Positions 46,649 through 59,900 are shown, counted from the stretch's first letter. The stretch is DNA of 64,000 nucleotides from Siphonodentalium dalli (GCA_032622095.1 CP136069.1:189835122-189899121); one strand, 5' to 3'. Made by a program: numbers and translations. Notes: generated by a model not told the origin, from the letters alone.

Positions 46649-47531
46649 GGTGAATATACTGAATGGAGGATACTGAATACAAGTTAAAGTGATGTGAAAC
46701 GTCACCGGTAGGGTGATCAAATCGAAATGGAGAATAATCTTGTTGAGAGTGGTTATTTAAAATAATATCATATCCAAATTGACAACACACACCGTCATTT
46801 CTGTATATTAATTCAATACAGTGACTCTCGGTGGCGAAACAGTTATTGTTAGTTTATCGTCAATATATGCGTCCCGAATCGAGTAGTAAATATTTACAAT
46901 TCAGCGTAGTTCAGACGATGTTTTCCATGGAGTGGTACGGTCGATTTGCTTCATATTTTCAGCGATGTTAGTAAAATGTTATATTCCTCCAGTTTGCATA
47001 GCGCCTGAATACTAACTTATAAGTTTAACGCACCCGAACAAGTACATAATATGTCTTTAACAGGTGGGTGAATACTGAATGCCAGTTAACAAAGGGGTGA
47101 ATCCTGAATGTCAGTTAGCATATGGGTGACTACTGAATGCCAATTAACAGAGGGGTGAATCGTGAATGTCAGTTAACAGATGGGATAATACTGAATGCCA
47201 GTTAACAGATGGGTGAATCCTGAATGTCAGTTAGCATATGGGTGACTACTGAATGCCAATTAACAGAGGGGTGAATCGTGAATGTCAGTTAACAGATGGG
47301 ATAATACTGAATGCCAGTTAACAGATGTGTGAATCCTGAATGCCAGTTAGCATATGGGTGAATACTGAATGCCAATTAACAGAGGGGTGAATCATCAATG
47401 TCAGTTAACAGATGGGATAATACTGAATGCCAGTTAACAGATGGGTGAATCCTGAATGCCAGTTAGCATATGGGTGAATACTGAATGCCAATTAACAGAG
47501 GGGTGAATAATGAATGTCAGTTAACAGATGG

Positions 47532-48697
47532 GATAGGATAGGATAGGATAGGATATTTTATTTCAATATACACATATTAATGAATAATACATTTGACAAA
47601 TATTATATTGTATATTCGAGGGGGTGGCATAGTCAGACTAGACTGTCTTACTGCCATCCCCTTAAAGAAGAAAAGATGTTACGATAGGCGGTCAAGATTT
47701 CTTGTACAATGCACGGCTATATAATTATGTATCACACAGTGGTTGCATTTAACTGGATTATATACATGGAGGGTATACGTCTAGATAAATCGCTTATTGG
47801 TTACTCGATGGTTTGTCTCTTTCTTGTCAGTGGGATGTTCCTTGTAAGTCGAGTAGGAATATGCTGAGTGAGGTTGATGATTGCGATATTGGGGAAGTCA
47901 CTTATTGACGAGCTACCACACAGTCGGGACATCTTTGATTGTTGCATTTAATTGTTGCAGCATATTTTTTAATGCCATCGGCATGTAAACGCCGTTTGAA
48001 TGTGTGTCTGGATTGGTATGATGTAAATTCGTTATCTAAATTGTTCCATATAGTTGGAAAAGAATGGAATGGTAGTTGTTGGGACCAAGATGTTCTTGGT
48101 TTTTTTTAAAATAGTGGGTGCTTTTGCCGGGTTTCTGGTCCGGTTTTGCGTTTGGTAAACATGTCGGTGAATGATTCTATTAAGCGCATATGATACCAAT
48201 CATGCATGAAAACAGCCGCTTGTACTTTGTGGATGTCGTAGATTTTGAGTATATTTTCTTTTTTAAAGAGAGGTTCTGTGTGGCTTCTATATTTCTTATT
48301 ACATAAAACTCGCATCGCGCGTTTTTGAAGCATGAAAATTTTTTTGACCGCAGGGACATGTCCCCATATTTGAATACCGTAAACGAGATGGCTTTGTATT
48401 AGAGCATAATATAATGTTTTAAGTGCGCTACCAGGAAAGAAGTGTTTAACTTTATTGATGTGGTATATGGCATTCACCATTTTAGAACAAACAGAGGACA
48501 CATGTTTTTTGAAAGTCAGGTTTTCATCTATATGGATTCCTAAGAATTTTGTGGAGGATTCGTGCTCAAGATTTCCTACCTTGTTTAGTTCTGTATTATT
48601 TAAGTAAACCTTTATAAAGTTCCATTTGTCATCATTGTTCTCTGGGTGTATTAGCATATAGTTGCTTTTTTTAGTATTGATCACTAACTTATTGCTA
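47532..48697 (-). pseudogene. 5'-truncated CR1/Rex-like retrotransposon inserted in the satellite
   Basis: The minus strand starts at 48697 in the late RT region (SNKLVINTKKSNYMLI) and continues TKFLGIHIDENLTFKKHVSS, YYALIQSHLVYGIQIWG and KIFMLQKRAMRVLCNKKYRS. A single in-frame TAA at 48106 follows HPLF; the frame then resumes KKPRTSWSQQLPFHSFPTIW and ends after CNNQRCPDC near 47903. The 3' end is a microsatellite tail, (TATCC)n on the minus strand (47532-47555), as in CR1/L2-type elements. Satellite units abut both ends and no clear target duplication is visible. One nonsense mutation plus truncation makes it a dead copy. Confidence 0.9.
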
Positions 48698-49387
48698 CTG
48701 AACGCAAGTTAACAGAGAGGTTAACACGGAATGCCAGTTAACACAGGGTGCATTCTGAATGCGAGTTAACATATGAGGTTAAACCCCGGTGAATACTGAA
48801 TGCCATTTAACAAATGGAGTGAATTCCAAATACCATTTAACATAGGGTGAATACTGAATGCCACCTAATAGAGGCGGTGAATCCTGAATACCAGTTAACA
48901 GAGGGGGGATTTCTGAATACCAGTTCGCATAGAGGTAAATACTGAATGCCAGTTAACAGGGGGCGAATCCTGAATAACAGTTTTAACAGAGGGTGTGAGT
49001 TCTGAATGCTAGTTAACAGAGGGGTGTATATACTGAAGGTCAGTTAGGGGAGGATACTGGATACAAGTTAACAGAGGGTGTATATACTGAAGGTCAGTTA
49101 AGGGAGGATACTGAATACACGTTAACAGAGGGGTGTATATACTGAAGGTCAGTTAAGGGAGGATACTGAATACAAGTTAACAGAGGGGTGAATACTGAAT
49201 GTCAGTTAACAAAGGGGTGAATCCTGATTGTCAGTTAACAGAGGGAGTGAATCCCGAATAGCAGTTAACATAGGGGTAAATAATGAATACCAGTTAAGAA
49301 ATGTGTGACGAGGGACATATATTTCACGATTCAATATGATCAATTGTCATCACTTTTCTCAATAGCCAAACTGTACCACATTAAGAG

Positions 49388-49618
49388 AAGAAGTATTGAT
49401 AGCTGCACATTACTCTATTTATTACTGATAGATGCACATTACTCTATTTAGTCCCGATAGCTGCACATTACTCTATTTATTCCCGATAGCTGCACATTAC
49501 TCTGTTTATTCCTGATAGCTGCACATTACTGTTTATTCCTGATAGCTGCATATTACTCTGTTTAGTCTCGATAGCTGCATATTACTCTATTTATTCCTGG
49601 TAGCTGCACATTACTCTA
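49388..49618. repeat. 28-bp tandem repeat, about 8 units
   Basis: Units of GATAGCTGCACATTACTCTA followed by TTTATTCC, with small length changes. It ends where a 136-codon plus frame (49618-50028) begins; that frame has no recognisable features and I do not call it a gene. Confidence 0.9.
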
Positions 49619-50388
49619 TGTTCCGGCACGGTGATGTCCGGATGATCGAAATGCGACGTGGTAGATATGCGGATGCCTATCACTCGCGCATGATTAATAT
49701 AGAGCGAGACCCGAGAAAGAATTCTTTAAAAGGGCTTAAATTGGCCACTCTGACCATCAAATACCACAATTCGTTGCTATCAAAGTTTTCTGTTGAATCC
49801 CGAATACCTATTAAGATGGTGGAATATTATGGTACTCAATCCGATCACAGGGTTCCCATATCATCAAGATATAACAACAACAACATTTCTTCAAAATGCG
49901 CTTTAGTTATCACAATCGATTTATTGCAACAAAAGAACGCTAACCACTGTCAGCTATGGTATCAAATTTCCCAAAACGTGTTATTTATCAATTTTTTTCC
50001 AACGAAATATGGCGGTATTATCACTTGAATATACACGAACTTTTGCCGTATTACCACTTGTTTTAGAGTTATCCATCTTCATCCGAAATTTTGAGCGAGA
50101 CCATCCATTTGACGGCGTGTTTCAGGGCTACAATCAATTGAAATAGCAAACTTCAAAAATCGATATCTGATTACTCTGAGATTTGATTGGTGGGTTCCTC
50201 GACTCGAATCAAATATTTTTTACCACCGAAGCCAAATAAATAGTAATTTGCGAGCGTGCGAGAGTGCCTTTAATCACGAACACCCGCTAACAGCGGGGTA
50301 TTAATCCCGGGTACCGTCTGAAATGGCCTGATTCCCGCGAATACAAAAAAAATTGGGGTGTCACCCTACTTCAGCATAATAATCTTAC

Positions 50389-51294
50389 CATTAATGGCGC
50401 CCAACAGAGAACGAAGATAGTCGTCAGAACAAACATTAGGTAGACCATGTATCGTTTAATATCTGACTTCTGGTCGGATCGACTGTGCTGTCTGAGAACT
50501 GTCGATGTTCTGGGTATATCAGTGGTACTGCTGCACATTTGACTGGAATCTCGCTTTTTTCCCATTTTGATGTATTTTAGTCTCGTTAGCGACAAGATGA
50601 CATACAGGTTGCAGACGACCATTCCCACAAGCACAAGACAATTGAGACCTGCGTAGACATAGGCATACATACGCGGTAAGAATGACTGACTGTGGAAATC
50701 TAGAAAGCACCAAGTCTCAAGGTATTGTTTTTCGTAGCTGCCGAAGCCAAACAAGGGTAACATTCCGAAAATCAGTGTCCCTGTCCATAAGACTATTATG
50801 AGTGTGCGCGCCACACTTCTTGTGCAATGTGTAGAATAGAAGAAAGAGTATTTAACAGCAAGCACTCTCTCAACAGACATTGCAAAGACGATCAGCGGCG
50901 TGGAGAGTCCAAAGCAGACCATAGTGAATCCGTGGAAGTTGCAAAGCCAAACTCCACCTGGAAGTTTTCGACCGTTTAGGTAAGCTGCTATAGTGGCCGG
51001 AGAGGTGACGAGAATGCCGATCAAGTCTGTCCAGGCAAGACCGCCCACAAGTGTGTAAAACATCGTTCGTCTGACGTCACTCTTTGACCGCGACAAGACG
51101 TAGATGGCCAATATGTTACCAACAGCGCCGCACATGCAGAAAATGACAGGGGAGATAATGGATGCACCTTCTGACGACCCTACGCTTGTCTTGTTCGTTC
51201 CTTGATCGGTTGTGTTTATATTTGATACAGTAGATTGGTACACATCGCCAGGCGGAATGGTGTGCGCATCAAGGTCGACGTGAAATGTCGTCAT
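50389..51294 (-). CDS. Prostanoid (EP4-like) G-protein coupled receptor, first coding exon, TM1-TM6
   Basis: Rhodopsin-class receptor at the cell surface, expected to bind a prostaglandin-type lipid. The ATG at 51294 starts 302 codons. The N-terminus has glycosylation sites N27 and N34. TM1 is about 45-68 (GAVGNILAIYVL), TM2 80-103, TM3 115-140 with C118 and ERVLAVKYSFFY in place of DRY, TM4 161-184, TM5 210-235 and TM6 281-302 (FVLTTIFVLCWAPLM). Extracellular loop 2 reads YEKQYLETWCFLDF, the prostanoid-receptor hallmark around W195-C196. The frame runs into GTAAGA at 50388 in phase 0, right at the end of TM6, where prostanoid receptor genes usually have an intron. A pyrimidine-CAG acceptor at 51309-51311 suggests that the exon starts at 51308, with upstream 5' UTR exons. 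TM7 with its Arg is not found in the window. Confidence 0.92.
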
Positions 51295-51308
51295 CTTTGT
51301 TGCTTGAC

Positions 51309-52480
51309 CTGCGGAAAAAATACTGTGTTATATTGCGCCCCATAGAAATTAAGCACACACAGGGGTCATAGAGAGTCGTGAATGTATGAAGAACTACCAG
51401 TTAATTAGATTCCAACAATCAATTACTTGGAAGATAGTTTTTCGCCCAAGGCGATGCATTGAATTGCTTCAATTCTACTTCCTTTACATTAGAAAATGTT
51501 TCCGTATCGCTAATACACCATTTAAATTTGTTGTTGGTATAACAATGGGTCACGTATCGCAGTCTTCAAGGACTCAAGCAACTCAATCAACACGATTACG
51601 CTTCTTGAATTTGTGTAGGGAATCCACATTAAAAACAAGTATGGCTGCTGATTGGTGCATGCATTATATTTGAGGGGAAAAACCCTGGAAGGGAAAAGAA
51701 AATACATTATCTATACGTAAATATGGATATTTCTGTATAAATAGACATGAGTTTACCAGGGTCCTGAAGTTGCGAAAGAGATCTGGATATATATTTAAGC
51801 TGTTGAATTTAGTGCATAAGAAAAAAGGCATAGTATGGGATTAGATACGACAGCGCCCAATGTTTATGTTTTCAAAATGAGAGATAACTCTAAGAAGGCC
51901 GTTATTTCGTTAAATATTACTTTTAAGAATTAACGGGCATCATAGATTCACACCACAAAGAGACAAACTTCGCAAATCGTATAAGAAGTACTAAACGCAG
52001 GGTGGGTGGGCTTGGGTAGGCGGATGGCACTGTACTAAAAGTAAGCCCAAAAATCACATGTCGTATTCAATCCCATATATTGCCAGTCGTTATTTCGTGA
52101 GAGAATCCAGATTCAAAATCCGAAACTGATTACGGGGCAGAGCTAAATCACGCTTTAAAATCCACGTGGTCGCCGATAATAGGTTTATAATGTTCTCCCA
52201 GTGTCAAACATCGCTCATGTATTTGACACAGGTATTCGTGTGTATCTTATAGTTATAATGTTCATGTTTGTTGTGAAAGTCATGTCTTTCTACTATTTTA
52301 ATATACATGGCACCTAATTAGCTGCCAATCCGCACTCAATATCGTCTTTATTCAAGTTAATGTCTTCTTATTGATAAGGGCAATAATATCTAACAGCTCT
52401 CCTGAATCCAATTGTTGTGGAGAACATACGAAACTTTTCAGTTGTACAGGGACGTGGCGAGAGGGGTTGATTTGGTTGTC
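51309..52480. other. No gene recognised; upstream intron or flank of the receptor
   Basis: If the acceptor at 51309-51311 is used, this is intron of the receptor gene on the minus strand. I see no further exon, RNA gene or bounded element. Confidence 0.5.
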
Positions 52481-52483
52481 TCA

Positions 52484-52692
52484 CCCCCCCCCCCCCCAAC
52501 TTTGGTAAATTTCCAACAGTTGGAAATGTCATGCGTGACACTACATTAGTTGGATATTTGACACCAGATATAGGTTGGAATTGTCCCCATTGTTTGATTT
52601 TCCAACCAGTAAGTAGTGTATGAAATTGTCCCCAATTGGTAATTTTCCAATCTTAGGGTGTGTCAGGTTGGATATTCCCGGAGGGGGGGGGG
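52484..52692. repeat. Segment bounded by a C-run and a G-run
   Basis: A C-run (52484-52498) followed by AACTTTGG opens, and CCCGGAGGGGGGGGG closes (52676-52690), a 200-bp segment with internal repeats of TTGGAAATTG/TTTTCCAAC type. The inverted C/G ends recall the insertion at 34658-35184, but here the C-run is on the left and no target duplication is visible. 52700-54100 shows nothing recognisable. Confidence 0.45.
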
Positions 52693-54119
52693 CAAATGGA
52701 AGTCTGGGAACCTGGGAGTTTGATGTTTGGTTCAGAGCTACATGCACTAGTACGTCAAAAGGTTATTTTCAATCTAATGCACAACACTTGGGCCAAAACG
52801 TGCCTGTGTTTCGGCACTACAGAGACTACTGGGCGAAACGACTGCATTTAACCAAAAACAAATTAAATATGGAATTGTTATAAGACTAGATAATACATAC
52901 ATATAACTGATAACAAATATATATCATATATTCCTGCTATTTCTTAAATAAAACGGAACATATAATTACGAACAACGATGAAGATACATTCAGGTCATCT
53001 GAATACGGTCAATAAATACGTTATTGAATTCGCCGAGTATCATAGTTGAAATTGAATTGCGTAGGGTATGAAATGAACATCATGAAATTGACAATGAAAT
53101 AGACAGGCCTGCCATCTACCGAAGTTGTCATCCAGCGTTACTATCAATAATGGCTAATCTCAGTAAACAATTTCCCTGTTTACAATCGAAAGCACAAATT
53201 TATCTTCGTATTTTAATTAATTTGTTATGGATCGTTTATATTCTGCAATAATTTGTACCTAAATGGCGGTTTCTTATGTTTTATTGGGTTTTTAAACTGC
53301 GAGGCGGGGAAATCTCGGTTTGTTTACACTACAATTTTTTGATTCCGCAATCGGAATCAGATTCAGAATCTGGATTACGACGAAATAACAATTACGGTTT
53401 GTTCGTTTACAAAACCACAATGTACGGGGTATAATCTGGTCTGTTCGTTTAGGCAACCATAGCGTATGGAGTGTAATCTGTAATCAAGAATCCGGATTCT
53501 CCCACGAAATAACGACTCTGCTGGCGACCCGAGTGTTTAAATAATTAAAAAAGAATACTCATTTGATAAGGCGAACTTCGTAACAGTTCGTATCTTATTT
53601 AGACGTAAACAAAACAAATAGATCAAATGTGAGGTTACTCCTAATTACACGACAAGTTATGTGCGTAATTTAAAACAACAGTCAACGAGTCGAAACGTTA
53701 TGTGGCATGCGCTTAGCATGGCATATAGTCAGCGATCTGCAACTGATGATGATCTTATCAAAAGCATTTTGGCATCTTTTAACTCATTATGAGTAATTTC
53801 CAAAAATGACTAAATTCTATTTTTGGCATAAAATGTAATCTTGTTTTTGTGGGGTACGTTCTAAAACTATTTTCAAAATTCCAATAAACCGCTCAAGGAT
53901 CCAGCTTCCACCTCAAAATTCATGTCATCAGAACGAGTTGCAATTTGTCTGCGATAAATTGGGACCTTGGTGATCATCATATTTAGCATAGAATCTTCTT
54001 TAATATGCCTATCAGACAACCTCCCCTTTTTTTTGACATCCATACATTTATGCACCACCTTCATTATGTGGGAAAATGATATGACGGATAGGTTGTAAGC
54101 CATTATTTCATTCACTATA

Positions 54120-54262
54120 CTTATGTGAAAGGCCGTATGGTCCGTCAGCCAGTGCTCCATTCTGACTTGTTATTGTCATTCCGGAGGGCTAGGTGTGATT
54201 TTCGTTGACCCGAGTAGATGTGTTACCTTGTCAGGCACCCACTTACCTGTATTGGTTAACAT
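54120..54262. repeat. Dispersed repeat R5, copy 1
   Basis: Matches 56762-56905: CAGCCAGTGCTCC(A/G)TTCTGA, TTGTCATTCCGGAGG, GTCAG(G/A)C followed by CCCACTTACC. Its minus strand contains a CAG/GTAAGTG donor-like site in copy 1, which copy 2 only partly keeps. Confidence 0.7.
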
Positions 54263-54400
54263 ATAAAACATACTTTAACACAAATGTTAGATTATAATAC
54301 ATCGTTATGACCGTAATACTTCCTATAAATGTTATATTTTGTATTGATTCGTACGATAAAGTCGATTAAAATTGACGAAAAATTCCGTCACTGGTTTTAT

Positions 54401-55145
54401 TATACCCCCACTTTCGAAGAAAATGGGGGGTATACAGGATTGACTGCGTCTGCCCGTCAGACTTTCTCCCTCCGTACGTCCGTCCGTCCGTCCGACCTCA
54501 TAACAACTATGAACCGATTACAATAATTTTGTGTATGCAATCTCCTTAGGACCGCCTCTCCGCATGATGCTAATTGTGGTGCGGTCCGACTTTCTTTTTT
54601 TAAGTTACTCCTTATAATTACTTTCCGACTTATTTTGACTTAGAAATTTATGTCCGACTTAATAACTTTAACAAATATGAACCGATTTCAATAATTTTGG
54701 TATATATGCTTCTCACAACATCCTCTCTACGTGATGCGGCTCAGGGTTGGATCGGACTGTTTTTCCTAACATTACACTTCATTTTAGACTTATTTTGACT
54801 TAGAACATTTTGGGATTTTTTTTTTGTGGATGCTTTTTTTCCCTGGAGTTGTGTGCCTTCTTATCAGAAGTTTGGTTTGACTGACGAAACACTCGACAAA
54901 AGCAATCTTAGATGTTAAGGTTGCGTTTCATTTTCTACCCTTTTTTGGGTTTCTGCAATCACTCGAACAAATATGAACCAATTTGAATATTTTTTTCTGT
55001 ACAAGTTACTTGCGACACCATATCGATATTATTAATCCAAATTTGTCTTTAAAGTTAAAAATCTTTTTTGTTGGCTTTACGGATAATGCGGGTTGAATTT
55101 TCCACGGTGTGGATATGCTAGCACGCGAGTGCACACCTCTTGTTT
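54401..55145. repeat. Dispersed repeat R6, starting with a hairpin and (GTCC)n
   Basis: Opens with the hairpin TTATACCCCCACTTTCG / AATGGGGGGTATA, then a CGTCCGTCCGTCCG run. Three diverged internal units follow (ATGAACCGATT(A/T)CAATAATTT with G(A/T)GCGGTCCGACTTT-type ends) near 54510, 54677 and 54972. No coding capacity. 55150-56420 shows no supported gene. Confidence 0.65.
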
Positions 55146-56423
55146 CTCCTGTTTTCAGGTACCAAGAACTTCTGTAAAATATTTTTTTGTCAAAAGTGCA
55201 GTTCATATATCCATGATATCATGTCTGAAGATCACGAGAGGAGACTTAATTATTCTTGATTCGTGAAATGTTATGATTATTTTCATTTATAGAGGACACT
55301 ACCCATAAACAATGTTATATATTTGAGAATGCTCATGTCATGCCTGTTTATCAATGAAAAAAATCGCTGAGATGAGTTCAGTGCCATGGGTTCAGAACCA
55401 AGTCAAAGATGGACTATCCCTTTAAGTAACAAATTTGAAATAGTTGCGTGGGTATAAAATAATAAATATGAACTGAAGACCTTTGCCCGGAAAGGCTTCT
55501 ATCAATTAATATTGATTTTATTTCGAATATTTTATTGGGACCGTATATTTGTCTATTTTTAGAACAGACCATTCGGGTGATACCATATAGCGACAGAGAG
55601 CATTAGGCTGTTCCTATGGCTACGTACCGAACGTCAAATGTCCCAGGTTGATTGGCTGTATTGTTTTATTCCATAGTTATAAGCGACAATGAGTATAATT
55701 AATGTTTATTTGTGACAAAATTACACAATAAAATTTCTGGTCTCTGTTAACAGTAACCACTATTGTTCGTAGCTAAAAAAAAACCACACCTTGTTAGACA
55801 AGAAATCATTTGAAATAAAATGAATATTAATCGATAGAAGCATTTCCGGACTTCGATTCAGATCTAATATGTTATACCCCGGTAACTGTATATTACATGT
55901 TTACAAAGAGATAATCCACCTTTAAAGGTGGCCACCATATATCTTAACACTTCGGCCTAAATTACAGTTGATTGCGCCCTGCTTGTATGGGCCACACTGC
56001 ATATCAACATTTGTTTTCATTGGGCTGGAATATGTGTGACTGCTATATTGTCCATTATAATATATGGGGGTGTGATGCTATATTAAAACTCAAACTCAAC
56101 ATTATGATACAAATGAATACTCCTCTCATAGGGCCAAGACAATTTTTTTTTTAATTTTTTTTTGGTGATTGAAGTGTTATGTGAAATTAATTAATTATTA
56201 TAGAAGTTGTTGGTACCGTTGGGACAAAAAAGCAAATAATCCTCTCAACCTCTCAAATGTATTAAATCCATTGTTTTTGTCGTCTCTTAATAATTGCTCA
56301 GAATCTACATACAATGAAGAATGTGAAATTCCAGATTGTTCGCCAGATAGATCCAGAGAAAATCTTTGTTGAAAATATCTTGCCATTTTTTATTTATACA
56401 AAAAGTGCGTCTCCCCCTTAAGC

Positions 56424-56759
56424 CTATGTATCTTTCACTATATTATATACCTAAGTTAAAGGTATCTTTCACTATATTATATACCTAAGCCTATGTATCT
56501 TTCACTATATTATATACCTAAGATAAAGGTATCTTTCACTATATTATATACCTAAGTTAACGGTATCTTTCACTATATTATATACCTAAGTTAAAGGTAT
56601 CTTTCACTATATTATATACCTAAGTTAAAGGTATCTTTCACTATATTATATACCTAAGCCTATGTATCTTTCACTATATTATATACCTAAGATAAAGGTA
56701 TCTTTCACTATATTATATACCTAAGATAAAGGTATCTTTCACTATATTATATACCTAAG
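56424..56759. repeat. 33-bp minisatellite, about 10 units
   Basis: Units contain GTATCTTTCACTATATTATA followed by TACCTAAG, ending in TTAAAG, ATAAAG or CCTAT. The variants alternate in a pattern that suggests block duplication. Confidence 0.95.
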
Positions 56760-56761
56760 TT

Positions 56762-56905
56762 GACAAACGGAAAGTCGTTATAGTCGGTGAGCCAGTCCTC
56801 CGTTCTGAATTGTTACTGTCATTCCGGAGGTCAAAGTCACCCTGTCAGATGTATCACCGAGTCAGACGCCCACTTACCAATAATGGTTACCTACAAAACA
56901 ACTCG
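56762..56905. repeat. Dispersed repeat R5, copy 2
   Basis: Collinear with 54120-54262. It lies between the 33-bp minisatellite and the large foldback element copy B. Confidence 0.7.
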
Positions 56906-56936
56906 TTCCATGATACCTGTGCCCGAAATTGATTAG

Positions 56937-59900
56937 TAGTGGGGGGGGGATAGTTGCAAAATCGTTCACTTTGTGATAGAAGCGCCAAACTTTCAGAGTT
57001 TGTTAAGTGGTTGGTGAGTATCACTAAACTGGCTGGTTCCAGATTTTGGAGGTCATCTTGACCTTCAATTTGACCTTGACCTTTTCGAAAATCTCAGTTT
57101 TTGGGTTGGGTGGTTTATGCCATCCTTTTCTTGTGAAAATCGCATCTTCTCACAGTTTTCTCAATACAATTGTAGTTCGGAGGTGACCACGGTTCATTTG
57201 GGCCAAAAACATATCTAAATTTTCATAAGATGGCCGCCAATATGGCCGCCGGAAGTTGAAAATATGACATTTTATCACAAATATCTTCTAGATCAATTCA
57301 TGCTGTTTGGAACTGGTTGAGTAATGCAACTTTATTTTGTGTTTTGTATATTAACCGATCATTGAAGCAATTAAATATGCAATTATTGTGGTCCTAGCCC
57401 CTTCCGATCCCCCAAAACTTCGATTTTACAGGATGCGGTATAAAATTTCACAAAAAATCACAATTGGGATTCTACTCATATTTCAACAAGAAATGAACAT
57501 AACTTTGTAATGTAAGTGAGGCATATCATTATCTATGAATATTCCTAATCACTGGAACCAAAATTCTTACTTTGGCTCAAAATGGCTGCCAATATGGCCG
57601 CCAAAATAAGGAAAATGGTAAATATTACACCAGCGTCTCCTGCAATCGTTTGCAAGTTGTGGTTGATGTATAAAATTGGCAATTCTGCATTCTATACATT
57701 GAATACTAACATGTCTGATGCACCATGGTTAATTGTTACTATTGTCACTACTGACATCGTCAAAAATATTGGACTTTTCTCTCAAAAACTTGACATAAAT
57801 ATTGGCCAAAATTCACTTTTCAGGTTTGGACCATTTTTTTCAGGTAAAATGTAACTATCTTTGGATTGAAAAGTGTTTATTGTTTTGGTCTATCTTAAAT
57901 GTGTCTCACTACGGTGTTTATAGACCAAATTGCTCAAGATGGCTTCCAAAATGGCAACCAAATTTGTAAAATGTTAATTTTGTACATATATCCCGAACAT
58001 TCTCTGCATTATCCGAAAATGTAGCAAAATTTGTTATTATAAGTGTTAGTTAATTAACTGACAACTAAATGTTCTATTCTGGTTGTCCCACTTCCGTATG
58101 GAGCAAACTAAATTCATTTTAAAGTATGTAATTTTGCCGAGCACCTCCTTTGTGATTTTGGCCATAGTTATTGAAAGGAAATGGGCAAAACTTTGAGACA
58201 GAATTGAGATGGACCATAATATTTGGCTATTCTGGTCCATTATGCTAAGAAAATGACAACTGAATACAGTGTGGATGCCAAGATCGTAGCCAGGGAGTTA
58301 CTCTATGATCATACATGAGGTGAATAGGTATACAGTGAGTTATTGTATGTCATGACTTATGTGAATAGGTATACAATGAGTGACTATATGGTTATGAGTG
58401 GGTTGTCCATTGTAAGATGCATCTATGCGTACAAGGAGATGTCATGGTCAGGTGTGAGGTGAATCGGTATGCATGGAGTGACTGTACAGTGTATGATTGT
58501 GTATATCCAGTACGGTCTGCCTGTATGGGCATTGGTGTGGTGTATGGATATAGCTACATGGTCATCTATGTGTTGATTATGTATATACGGAGTGAATGTA
58601 AGGGCATGGGTGGGATTTACATGTGTTGTCTGTATGATCATGGATGGGTGTGTTGGTAAATAGGGTGTGATTTTATGGTTACGGGTAATGGGTATAGGTA
58701 TACAGCGAATGACTATACGGTCATGATTGAATATGATTACCTGGAGTAAGCTGGGTGGACATTATCGAGTGTGTGGGTATATAGGGAGTGTCCTTGTGGT
58801 GACGGGTGGGATGCATATTTATATATCTCATGGATGTATTATCATTGGTGGGTGTATAGGGATTAGCTGTATTATCATGGATGGCATGTATGATTATACA
58901 GTGAATTGCTGAATTGTCATGTGTGAGGTGTATATGCAAGTATGGATTGTTTGAGTGGTTGTGTGTATATATGGAAGGGCTGAATGGTCATTAATGAGGT
59001 CTACTTGTATGCTTGGAGTGAATCTATGGTCTAGGGTGGGCTGTATATGTATATCGAATGGTTATATGACTAGGTCTGTCGATATAGGTATACATGTAGT
59101 GAACGTATGGTCAATGGTGAGATGAGTACATGTAGGTATACAAGTATTGACTGTATGGTCATAAATATAATGGACATCTATACAGGAGGTGACTATTAAA
59201 ATGGTCATGTGTCAGGCGTATGAGTATACCTGGTGTTCCTGTTTGGTGACTCGTGGCGGTATGGTCATGTGTAGGTTATACCAGTATACACATGTATTGC
59301 TTTATTGTCATGGGCAAGGGATATGTGTATATAGCAAGTGGCTATATGGCCATGGATAAAGTGCATATGCATACATGGAGTGACTATACTGACATGGCTA
59401 GGGTGTATTAGTATATCTTGAGTGACTATGTGGCTATGGTGTGACAAATAGGGATACAGGGAGTGACAGGGCCAATGTTGAGGTGAATATGTATGCAAGA
59501 ATTGACCATGGTCGTGTATGAATGTTTTGAATAGGTACACACGGTGTGACTATATGGCCATAGGTCAGGTACCATTGGTGAAGGTATGTGTATGAAGCGA
59601 GTGGCTATATGGCCATTGGTGAGGTGCATATGTATACCCGGAGTGACTTTATGGTCATTGTTGATGTATATATTGATTGTCTATTTGACCACGTGTTTGG
59701 AGAATAGGTATACAGGGGATGACCTTATGGCCAATGGTGAGCTGAATGGGTATACAAGGAATGACTATATGGTTATCGGTCATGTTTATGAGTATCCCCG
59801 GTGTGCCTGTATCGTGACGCGTGGCTGTAAGGTCACCCGTGGTCATGGGTCAGGTGTACATGTATACAGTGGGTCACTATATTGTTATGTTTGTGGTGTT

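Larger units (their letters stand above)
46370..49320. repeat. 27-bp-type satellite (GGGTGAATACTGAATGCCAG TTAACAGA), interrupted
   Basis: Variants of GGGTGAATACTGAATGCCAG followed by TTAACAGAT fill 47050-47531 and 48698-49320, with isolated units at 46375-46395, 46649-46690. In 47095-47530 a higher-order block of about four units (GGGTGAATCCTGAATG, TAGCATATGGG, GAGGGGTGAATC, GATGGGATAATAC) repeats three to four times. The array is interrupted by the hAT-like MITE and by a truncated retrotransposon. 46690-47040 is non-repetitive with no gene seen. Confidence 0.93.

Noticed and set aside
49388-49618. Regular 28-bp repeats that superficially resemble a CRISPR array
   Set aside because: Units are head-to-tail without unique spacers, and the DNA is clearly eukaryotic.
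53873-54160. 95-codon minus frame (MEHWLTDHTAFHISIVNEI)
   Set aside because: Its start lies in dispersed repeat R5 and its second copy at 56762 does not keep the frame.
56198-56386. 62-codon minus frame with a reasonable start context (MARYFQQRFSLDLSGEQSG)
   Set aside because: Looks somewhat protein-like but has no recognisable domain, splice support or repeat partner.
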